Assembly (NCBI GenBank): GCA_023374025.1
Contig: SIJG01000003.1
Span: forward strand, 2,262,416 to 2,326,415
Direction: 5' to 3'
Source of the DNA: Heterodera schachtii
Lineage: Eukaryota > Nematoda > Chromadorea > Rhabditida > Heteroderidae
Length of the DNA: 64,000 bases
The notes beneath the pieces are model-generated. The model saw only the letters and a list, made by a program, of their open reading frames with translations, did no database searches and was not told the DNA's origin. A program made the position numbers and the translations under genes. Numbering within the stretch: the first letter of the stretch is position 1; every line of letters starts with the position of its first letter. Shown piece after piece: positions 12,788-23,200 of this stretch.

Positions 12788-14887
12788 TCAGTTGGGTGGC
12801 AATGCATTGGCAATCAGTTCCCGCGCGGCAGGCGCTATCGAATCGGGGAAGCGCACGTCAAACTCCACCACCAAGTCGCCGCGTTTGCCCGTCTTAGGGT
12901 TCGGAATGCCACGATCGTGGATTCTGGAAAAAGAAAATAATGAAAAGGGAAAGGGAAAGTATAAGTGTCCTCTTTAAAAACAAAACTTTTTTGAAAAATG
13001 GGGGGGGGGGAGGGAGAATTCCACTACTAATTGTATTCATTGCATAAGGGCGCTGCAAGGTAAACAAAATTTGTCCACCTTTTTACATTAAAGTCCGTCC
13101 ATAAGTTCAGTTAAATTTATCAAAACGCTTGTTTGTCAGTTAATTATCTGGACCGTCTACATTTTCATTAAAATTTTTAAACCTTTTATGTCAATATAAA
13201 ATTTTTTTCAACACTTTTAAAGAAGTTATCTTTAAAAAACTTGAGAAACATACAAATGTATTTTTATTTTTTTGGTCTGTTTTTTTGTTTTGTTTTTGGG
13301 AGTTTTTGTTATTTTGAAATGAGGTGGCAAATTAAGTTCACATATATCGAGCTCGAAATTAGCCAAATTCCTTGATAGAAATCCAAATGAAACCCACCGT
13401 TGTGTGCTGCCAGGCTTGGTCACGTGCTTGATGTTCAACGGGATGATGTCACCCTCCAAAGTTGGCACTTTTATGGACATGCCGCAAAGTGCGTCTCGCA
13501 ATGGAACCACTTGTTTATACCTTTTTAATGATACAAATTAATCTTGGGAATGCTCCTCCAAAATGCTACCGAATGTCTGAGCCGTCCCTTCTGAATTTGG
13601 GGTGCGGCTTGTCTTTGATGACAAAAGTGATGTCTGCTGGCATACGGTTGGGGAACACGTCGCCCTCTTTGGGGAAAGTTATGCGGGTGCCGCTCTTCCA
13701 GCCCGGCTTCACATTTATCGTCAGAACTTTGTCCTCCGTCCGCGACGTGCCGTCAGGATTCACAATTTTCCTGGAATTTTAGTAAATTAAGGGACAGGCA
13801 TTCAGTGGAGCCAATAATAGGTATAAAATTAATGTTAAAAGTATTTCACAAGTTTCTTGTAAACCTTAGTTCTTGTATGGTTTTTTTTTAAAAATTTATT
13901 TATGGCACTCTCCGCTATGGCAAATGCCTTCAAAAATATTTTGCGAAACTCCTGAGTAAACAAACCCAACCCACTGACTTGGTGATCTTCATTTTCTTTG
14001 TGCACCCTTTGCATAGGTCCTCCAAACTGATGGGCAATTCGTGCGTCACCGCCGTGTCCTGCCTGATCCGCTGCTGTTGTCGCGGCATTCCGAAGCCACC
14101 GAAACCGCCCAACCCGCCGAATAAGTCGTCACCACCTCCTCCTCCTCCACCACCACCACCACCACCGAAAATCACCTGAAATTCGGAATAATAGTTAAAA
14201 TTTTGAGTTCGAGAATAGTCATTTTTTGACCTCCGGTCCACCGCCACCACCACCAAAAGTGAACTCGCTGAACATTCCGTTTGGCCCGCCGAAAGCCTGT
14301 GCGAACATTTGCATCGGATCACCCCTGAAAATGGAATAAAACAAAATTGGAAGTGAAATTTATAGGTTTTTCATACATATAACTGGCATGTATTGCAGAA
14401 GATTAATAAAGAATACTTAAGGAATTTCATATAATCTAAGCGAACTCGAAAAAAATTTAAATGATTTTTAATGAGAAATGATTTGTGACCGTTAGAGCCA
14501 TAATGTTTAACTAGAAAATCAAAAAAAGATTAAACCCACTGGAATGTGTAATGATATCCGCCCGCTCGACCAGGCCCAGCCTGACCAGCAGCACCAGCAC
14601 CATCAGCCTTCAGACCTTCCTCGCCAAATTTGTCGTAAATTTCCTTCTTCTTAGAATCAGACAACACATCATATGCTTCCGCCACGTCATAAAAAAGCAC
14701 AGTTTCGTTTGTTATTTAAAACTGCATTTAGTGAAAACAAAAAGAGTACCTTAAACCTATTCTCGGCCCCTGCCTCTTTGTTTTTGTCCGGATGGTATTT
14801 TAGCGCCATTTTCCGATATGCCTTTTTTATGTCGTCCTCCGAGGCTCCCTTGGATAAGCCAAGGATTTTATAGTAGTCCTTGCCCAT
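12788..14887 (-). CDS. dnj-13: DnaJ/Hsp40 class B co-chaperone (DNAJB1/4/5, DNJ-13-like)
   Basis: Hsp70 co-chaperone that stimulates ATP hydrolysis and delivers substrates, in cytosol and nucleus. Seven exons fit. They are 14751-14887 ([20 protein letters not shown] domain with YHPDKN), 14538-14684 ([19 protein letters not shown]), about 14235-14325 ([18 protein letters not shown]), about 13975-14176, about 13569-13770, about 13400-13519 and 12788-12924. The fourth holds a run of about 12 glycines, then [14 protein letters not shown] and the start of CTDI. The fifth and sixth are CTDI/CTDII ([35 protein letters not shown]). The seventh ends [17 protein letters not shown]...ANALPPN. There is no zinc-finger region, as expected for class B. 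The intron between exons 1 and 2 has a GT donor, but conserved protein demands an acceptor reading TTTTTTAT|GACG rather than AG. A perfect heat-shock element lies upstream. Confidence 0.95.
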
Positions 14888-15451
14888 ATTTGTGGAGATC
14901 AAAATAATTTAAATCAGAATCTTAAATTGTTGGAAGAATTAGCCAATTTTATGAGGAGAGATGAAAATTCTAAGCGATCGAAGAGAGAAGGGAAGCGACG
15001 AAGGAAAGATCCTTCGCCCACCAACCGTTGTCCTTGATCCAAAAAGGTCGTTCATTAACAGATCAGTAAACAGATGTAAGCGAAACAAAAAAAAAGAAGG
15101 TAAAAGGGATGAAATAACGTAAACGCAACGGACTTATTTGTTAGTTGGTTCAATTTTGATCGGGAAGTTTCGAGAAGCCAAATTGCGTTTATTTAAAAAT
15201 TAAATTCAAATTTTTTATTGCTTGAATTGCAAAATCCAACAACAGCGGGATTTTTTGACCTCTCTTCAAAAATAGTAACAATTTACAGAATTGAAAACCT
15301 CCAATTAAACAGATGGCTTTTCGCTGTTTATGAGACGTTCATCGATGTCAAATTACAATTATTTTGATATTTTTAACGACGTTTAGATAAATAGGTACTC
15401 ATTCCGACTTTTCTCTTCTCACCGTTACTCCCCCTGATTTTCTTTTGATTT
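14888..15451. promoter_or_regulatory. divergent intergenic region between dnj-13 and the DNA2-like gene
   Basis: A 564-bp spacer separates two genes transcribed away from each other, so it probably holds both promoters. It contains the heat-shock element described separately. I see no other exon or RNA gene in it. Confidence 0.55.
15164..15176. promoter_or_regulatory. perfect three-unit heat-shock element (HSF binding site)
   Basis: The sequence GAAgtTTCgaGAA is an exact nGAAnnTTCnnGAAn array, the consensus for trimeric HSF. It sits 277 bp upstream of the dnj-13 ATG. Hsp40 genes are classic HSF targets, so the position agrees with the gene function. Activity is inferred. Confidence 0.72.
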
Positions 15452-18400
15452 TTGGCTCTTTTGTCCTTAACATCGCCTCACCCGAAGAAAATGTGTCAAA
15501 ATACTGCTCCGCTTTTAACCCAAGTGCGTTTAATTTATCTGCTGTTATTTTTCAGCAAAAATCCATTTCGTAATGTTTCATTCCCCAAGGTTTTTTCCGA
15601 TTCGTCATTCCCTCAAAATGGGCATTTGTCCCTTGCTGCTTCACCGCACACTTTGGTCTCCGGCACCGCTTTTGCGCAGTCACTTTATTGTGCCCGTAAG
15701 GCACTGTTTGCTGATCGGTTTCGTAGCCCTGGGTCCAATTTGGCAATGACCGTCGGCAAAGTTGCGCATGAACTTTTTCAGGTGAGCAAACCAATGAAAG
15801 GCTATCATTTTCCAATTTTTACATATCATATTCGCGTATTGTCAGATTGCTCTCGTTGAACGGCCCATCAATTTGTCCAGGGAATGGCTGTTTCGTCTAT
15901 GGCGTTGCCGTTTTTTGCCCGAACTTTGCATCGAATTGGTGGGAATGCAATGTTCACTTGAGCGTTTCGAAGAGGAATTGAGCCCGTACCTGGACAACAT
16001 CACTTCATGGATTAGGGTAAAGCGGGGAATTTGAAAATTAATGATTTGACTCGAACAACGAATAGCATTTACAGGGAAATAATATGTATTTTCATATCAT
16101 TATTCATTCAAAGTTCAAAAACATTTTAGACACATATTACCGACCCATGTCCAAAGCCAATTGCGCATTTGAAGCGCCGACCGACGCCTTTTACCACACG
16201 AAAGGGAAGCGACGAAGAAGCAGAGGAAAATGACAACGATGTCCAAAAAGGCAAAAAAAAAAAACAGTTGGAATTGCAATTAGATGCACAATTACCCTTT
16301 TAAGTGTCTGATTCTGAACCTGTCTATTTCAATGCCATCCGTGATATTGAGGAGAATGTTTGGACACCTACGCTTGGCTTGAAAGGACGAATTGACGTTT
16401 CATTTGTGGTACAGTATTTTTGGTAATTTTTTCACAATTGTTTTGAGGCTTCATCTTCCCCTCCTCATTGCGGTGACACTTTGTCAAATGGTCATCAGCG
16501 AAGGTCTCAACCCATGGTGATGCCATTGGAATTGAAAACGGGCAAATCCTACGGCAAAGGCGGTGAGTTTCAACGAAACGATGGGTTTGAAACTGAATTT
16601 GGTCAAGAATGTTCTAGTGGTGATTTAAAACAACATGACTACAAAAATTCATATAATGGTTACCCTTTCGGAGAAATTGCCCATAAATCAAAAACATTGG
16701 ACTTTGACGGCCAAATACTTTCCAGTGAACAGCATTGAACACCAATCGCAGGTGCTCATTTACTCAATGATGTTGGCCGAACGTGCGAACGATGGCCGAA
16801 TTGGGCCCGGATTTCTGCTTTATCTGTTAGCCTGTGATTTTCCCTCCATTGTCCTCCGTTCCTTTTCTTCAGTCGGGACAATGCCATGGTCGAAGTGCGT
16901 CCCCGCGTGTTTGAACTGCGAAATTTGCTCCAAATGCGCAATCGGTTGGCCGTCCAGCACTTCTCGCGTTTCTCTCTACGTTCATTTCCCGGTTCCATTT
17001 AGACTCATTTGCTTGACATTTTATTCCTTGCTTTTTCCTAATTATTTGTTCTTACAATTAGCTCCCCTCACTGATCCTCGCTCGTGCCGTCTTTGCCCAT
17101 TCAACGCGTTGTGTGGCACTCTTTCGTCAAGCTTACGAATCACCGCAGACAACTCGCAAATTTACGAACCCTCAGCGGAGGAAGAAATCATTTGCTTGGA
17201 CTCGTCGTCATCCACCGAATCTTCGGGAGTTAGTTAAATTTAAATAACTTTTAATTTAGTATTTAGTCTAATTTTGTTCTTTTTAGAAAATGTGCAAAAC
17301 TGTAAGAGGAACTACAAAAAGACGACACACTTGGGACAGCGAATTGAAGAAGGGGGAAGAGGGGGATGACAAGGAAAACATACCGCCGTCTGATCACCAC
17401 AATTTGACGACACTGAACGAACATGGGAACGGGGAGGAGGAAGAGGAAGGTAAAGAACAGTTATTAGAAGAGAGGTAACAATTCATTGGAATATAATAAC
17501 AGGCCAATTATTTAACTTTGCTGTGTTTAGCGTTGTCGCCCGAAATGCGTTCATTTCTCAACGAATCGACCGCCCATTTAAGCGATGCTGAAGTGACGTA
17601 TGCGCGGCGGTGCATTCGACGAATATTGGCACAATGGGAGGAAGCGGATCGACGTGGTTCAATCAAAAAGCTCTTTTCAAAGAGCCCATCAGAAAGGTGA
17701 AAATTCATTTTAACCTTCTCTTGGTTTGAAAATGAAGCAAAAAGCAAGCTTATCCAAAATAAATTTCAATCACCTGAACACTTTTATAGTTTATGTGGAA
17801 TGATCAAAGGCCATAGAAAGGGGGGACCATTATTATATTGTTTTTTTTTTTGGAAAAAAAATATAGGTTGAAATAAATAATAATCTGTAAAAGTATGTCA
17901 TTTTACGCATTAATTGTAAGTATTTAAATCTTTTTTATAAACAGAGAACGGCTCGGCACTTGTTTTGCTAATATGGAATTGATTAGCAAGACGACGCCGG
18001 ACAAAGGGAACAACAACAACAACAATTTGCCGACTGAACAACATGGAAATGCTAAAACTGGAATTTTGTTTCGATTCAAAAAAGCGTCAAATATTAATGG
18101 GTGAGTCTGTGTATACTAATAAATGTATCGTTGAATCTTTATTAAACCTTCCAACTTTCAGTGTTTTCTCTTATTCTACCGGAGGTGGAACAGCAACAAA
18201 GTTTTCGGCGGCACTTGAGCCTGGCAGTGTGGTCACCGTTTCCACTGACAGTGCCTACGCCTTGCTGATCGCCACCATTGTTTCTGTCGATGGTCTCTTG
18301 GTTTTTTGAATAAGTGCAATATTGTGCAAATGTTTCTTCCCTTTTCAGTCTTCGAATGTTCCGTAACATTGCGCTCCGATAAGGATTTTCCCGCCGAATT

Positions 18401-19913
18401 TGGTCAGCAGCAGTCGGTGCTTTACCACTTGGACAAAAATGACGGCTTCAGCTCCTTTGCCTACCGTCTTGGCTCCGTTGCTGCACTGCTTGAAGACGAC
18501 GAACGGGCGTAATTTGATTAATTAATTTTCAATTAATCATGTTCATTCTCCTCAAATCATTGTTTGGTTTATTCATTTAGACGAAGGTTGCGCTCGGTTT
18601 TGACCCTTGGCCACTCTTTGGTGCCAAAATCGGCTAATTCCCTTGCTGAATCTTCTTCGTCATCCGCAACACTGACAACAACAGAAAACGCCAGGGAAAC
18701 ACCGGTACAACAAAAACAACAAATTGAAGACGAATTAGTGATGGATGAGGACGAACAAAAAGTTGCTGATAAATCGGAAATGTCGTTTTTGGAATGTGAG
18801 CCATTGAGCGAACATGTTAAACGAGTGCTGAACACACCGGACTATGCCATTGCAATGGGACGTGACAAAAAAGGTAAGGATTTTTGGCATTCATTACTTT
18901 TTATTTTTTATTCTTTTTATTTTCGTTATTTTTAAGAAATTTCTGCTTTCCTTCTCGTGCTATGTAGAACATTACTCCGTCTGAACAAGTCCGTGTTGTT
19001 CTGTGCCAACAGCAATGCCGCCGTTGATGAGATGCTCCAACTTCTCGATTCTGACCCAGTAAAATTGTGGTTTTTTCCTATAGTCGTCATATAGGGGTTT
19101 GGATGAATTTCGAAAATTACAACAAAAAAACAGTTCTTTTCCGCACTACCAGGCAAAGCAATTTTTAAATTTCATTAAGTCTGTCCTTGGTGCCCATCTT
19201 CTTCGCATCGGCAGGCGCCAAGCAGTCCGGCCAGGCCTTCAGCACTTGCTTTTGGAAGCCAAAATGGCAAAGTTCGCCTCCAAATTGGACACTGACGGGG
19301 GAGCCAAGGCATTTTATTGTCAGGTCAAACAGCTCGCACAGCAAAAGGTGTTTCCGTTAACTTTGATTCATTCTTTTCTTTTTGTGTATTTTCTCTTTTT
19401 AGCCCCTTTTGGTGGCCTGCCCTTTGGCATCAGTTCCGTCAAGTGATTTTCTTTCTTCCTCAAATCCATTCGATTTTTTCCTCATCGACGAATCGTTTGA
19501 ACTGGCCGACACAGAACTGATCAGACCACTTCTGATAGCCGATCGCTTTACATTATGTACGGCACATAAAACTCCTGCTAGGTTGGCACTTTCATCTGCA
19601 TTTGTATTTAGTAAAAACAAATTTTCTCGTTTCCTAAAGTCATTCTCTGCTGAACCGATTGATCCCGCTGATTACAACAAAGCCAAAAACCGACAACGTT
19701 ACCCCACAACGACTGATCACTTTGGGCACCCTTCCAACTCGACAACCAATGCATCAAATTTTGTGCACGGACTTTGCCACCGAATTGCCCAGCCAAAGTG
19801 CCAAAAAAATTGCTGCTGAAATACCGATTACTGGGACGAGAAGGAATCAGCCGAGTCAGCAAACTGCGAAGAAGAGGAGGACAATGACTTTGCTCGACTT
19901 TTGGAAGAAATAG
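15452..19913 (+). CDS. DNA2-like nuclease with degenerate, truncated helicase domain
   Basis: DNA2 processes Okazaki flaps and resects DNA ends. The nuclease half is clear. It shows SGTAFAQSLYCARKALFADR (first Fe-S cysteine), GKVAHELFQ, IEENVWTPTLGLKGRIDVSF (metal-binding Asp), PLELKTGK, SIEHQSQVLIYSMMLAER, and CRLCPFNALC (C-x2-C-x5-C, the remaining Fe-S cysteines). The middle includes ALEPGSVVTVSTDSAYALL, matching the beta-barrel region. In the helicase half the Walker A position reads DYAIAMGRDKK then EIS after splicing, instead of GxPGTGKT. Motif Ia-like KSVLFCANSNAAVDEML and motif II FDFFLIDESF remain, then RFTLCTAHK replaces the GDxxQLPP motif. The protein stops about 130 residues later (end KKRRTMTLLDFWKK), so motifs IV-VI are absent. 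The start is uncertain (ATG at 15452 or 15491, or an upstream exon). It lies 318 bp before DDX55 on the same strand. Confidence 0.85.
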
Positions 19914-20231
19914 GGACGAACTCTGACACCATTCTTTTTTCCGCTCACTGATTGATTTGGTACTCGTTAATGTGCGTTTTGTATCTTTCGTTTCTGCTGC
20001 ATTTTTTTACATGCTGTAAGCTCAGACATCACCACTTTCAATCCAGAGAAAATTACCACTGTCTTTTGTGCTTATATTTGAATTGAAGTAAAAATATTTC
20101 TTGGCGTTCTGTTTTAGCCATAATTTCATTAATTGTTTTTTTTTGTTCAGTCAATTCTTTGTATATCCGTTTTACGCTTTATCGGTTCTTTAGGAAGTGA
20201 AATTCAGTTCTTTTTGCCATTTCAAGAACAC

Positions 20232-23200
20232 ATGGTCAAAGCCGAAAAACAAATTTCCTCCGGGACTTCTTCGGATGATCCATTGAGTTTGGTTGATTCG
20301 ATCATAAAGGACCATTTTCTCAACGATTTGAAGCACAAACAGCTCACCCCCGTTCAGGTCATTGCTGAAAGTTAATTTGTTGTACGGTGCTTCTGCTGCT
20401 TTTCATCCGAAATTTATTCAATTTAATTGTTCAATTGCAGTAAATTAATATAATGGAGGGTCGGCTGAGAAAAAGTGGCGGAATGAAACGCCATTGGGTG
20501 ACAGAGGCAATTAATTTTGTGAATGAGCACCTTCCGGCATTTAAAGATGTGTTTGACAAGGTGATATTGTACTCCACAAGCCTTTCTGTCCAGAACCTAT
20601 TTTCTTGGAAAAATAACGCCGAATTTTGCTTTCATGTTACAAAATACGGTTCTAGTCGGTTTTACGCGTCCCATGACACTTTACGCGTCCCATGACATTT
20701 TACGCGTCCCATCACATTTTACGCGTCCCAACAACACTTTACGCGTCCCATCACATTTTACGCGTCCCAACAACACTTTACGCGTCCCATCACATTTTAC
20801 GCGTCCCAACAACACTACGCGTCCCATCATTTTACGCGTCCCATCATATTTTACGCGTCAAAAAATGTTTTTCGAACCGTCAATCGGAAACTTTATACCT
20901 TCCGAATAGTCTAATTGTTCTTGTTTGCGTACTTTGATCATCGAAATGTGCAAAAGCAACCCTAAGCATACCTAATGATGTCAACAGAAAAGTCAACTAA
21001 TTAAGAAAAAAATTCACATAAAAGCCTAAGCTTAGGCCTAGTCTAACAATAAGCCATTGTTCGAGTTGCCTGTGTATGAGTTGTCATGATAACCTTAGGT
21101 TTAACAACGAAATTTTTAGTTAAAAAAGATTACTGAATACCTGACAAAAAAAAATAGTTTTCCTATTAGTTATTAGGACGGCTAAAATATCATGGGACCA
21201 GGGATGGCACGGAATTCCGACTTCCGATTTCCGAAAATTTTTGGGGCTTCGGAATGCCATCCCTGCCATGGACACAAAATGTCATGGGACGCGTAAAATG
21301 TCATGGGACGCGTAAAATGTGATGGGACGCGTAAAATGTCATGGGACGCGTAAAATGCCATGGGACGCGTAAAACCGACTAGAACCCAAAATACTGCCTA
21401 AATTAAACTCTTGATTCAAAAAACAAAAAAAATCCCCCGCAGGACACATTCTACAAATTCGTGTTGTTTGTGCTCATTGCCTCCGCTCTGTTCGTCTTTC
21501 TCATGGTCCGAGTGTTCAAAGTGCGCGTCTGCGACCATTGCACGCGCGATGTGTTGCGCGAACGGCAGCCGCGTGACTGGCGACCCGCCAACCCATTCCG
21601 TTTCCCATGGCAAATTGATGCCAACGAGCGCACGGCAGCCAAACGGTGCCACACGAAAGGGGAATGAGCGGAAGAGAAAGACGCAACGGAGAGAGAGAAA
21701 ACGGAGGGGGGCGGGGATAAACCGGGTTATGGTCCGAGAAATGAACAAAATTTCATAAAAGCCAAAAATTAAAGCCTAAAGCTTAGGCCTAGCCTAGACC
21801 ATTTTATGAGTTGTCATGAAATCACTGGACGGACCATTATCCGATGTATTTGATCATCATTTATGCAATTGTCTCTCACAAATCTTCGCAAATTCGTCTT
21901 AATTCCAATGCTTTAACGCAGAAATGCTTTAATATGTAGCCGATTTTTCATACTTTTCTTACCTTTTTTATTGGTTCATTTTCTTTACCATTGTCCTTTT
22001 CCCTTCATTATTTTTCCGTTTTTAATAAATTTGTTCTCACTTTTTTTTTCTTTTCCAAATTTAAAGCAGCAGAAGCACCGTAAAAATATTCGTAAACAAA
22101 ATTGCCCAATAAATTGTCAAGTTTTGTCTTTTTAGGCATGCACTCTCCGCCACATGTTGGCCAACTTCGATTGTGTCGTGCAGTCGCCCACCGGCACGGG
22201 CAAAACTTTAGCTTTTATGCTTCCAACGCTGCAAATTTTGATGCAAAAGAAACTGACGGGCGCAGGAGAGGTGGAATTTCGGGGACGAAATTAATGACAA
22301 AAATTAAACACTGACATTTATTATGTGCGGCATAGAAATGAAAAATTCGTTTTAGGAAAAAGAACAGCCGACGCCTGTCTCGGATTCGTGTCGCATTTTG
22401 GCACTTGTGGTGGCGCCTGGCCGTGATTTGATTGTCCAACTTTTCCATCTTTTTTCACCGTTGTGCAAAAAGCTTGGCCTTAGCACTTTGAAATTGCACG
22501 GGGCTGGCGGAAAACAAAAGAAAAAGAGCCCAAAGAAACATATGAAGGGCAAATGGTAAATGAAAGGGGATGGGTTGGGTGAGAAACCCGAAAAATGGCA
22601 AAAGGAAATAAGAAAAATTACAAAATGTACCAATGGAAACTTGAGCGAAACCCTGGAAATATTAATAGTATTTTGTAGGTTGCCAGCAATTAGAACTCAC
22701 AAATCAGTCTCGACTCTCTTTTGATTGTAAATCATCCTCAAATTTCCGATTTCTCTGGAGCACTTCATTTGTTGAATTTGAATTTAAGCATTTTGATCTG
22801 CACTCCGGGAAGCTTTGAGCACTTTTTGGAGAAGGAGGCCGAGTTGAAGCAGTACCTTAAGCACTTGGAAGTGCTGATCATTGACGAGGCCGACCGCTAC
22901 TCGGACAGAGAGTCAATGAGCAGGTGATTTTTTCGCATTCGTTTTTGATGAATTGGTTTTATCCAACTTTAAAATTCGGTGACCACGAGTAAATTTCCCT
23001 TGAGTTGGGACTTTGTTTTTGTCTTTTCTCAAGGTGTTTAACCCGTTCATTCCTTCCCTTTTTGATGTTCAGTTTGACCACTTTGCTTGCCGCTTTGCCA
23101 AAACAGCGTCGGACTGCGCTGTTCTCCGCCACCCAATCGTCCAGCATTGAGCAACTGTTGCGCTTCGGACTGCGCAACCCAACCCGCGTGCACATGGCGG

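Larger units (their letters stand above)
20648..21386. mobile_element. hAT-like element with inverted arrays of ACGCGTCCC units, 739 bp
   Basis: Ends GGTTCTAGTCGGTTTTACGC and inverse, with exact 8-bp duplications CAAAATAC (20640-20647 and 21387-21394). Inside the left end are about ten units of the form TTTTACGCGTCCCATCACA. Inside the right end five to six units lie in inverted orientation (21290-21375). The interior contains a telomere-like CCTAAG segment (21023-21042) and a smaller inverted-repeat element (21199-21265). No transposase frame. Confidence 0.88.

Noticed and set aside
20644..20870. Resemblance of the regularly spaced ACGCGTCCC units to a CRISPR array
   Set aside because: Units are contiguous with no unique spacers, the array is mirrored at the other end of a TIR element, and the genome is eukaryotic.
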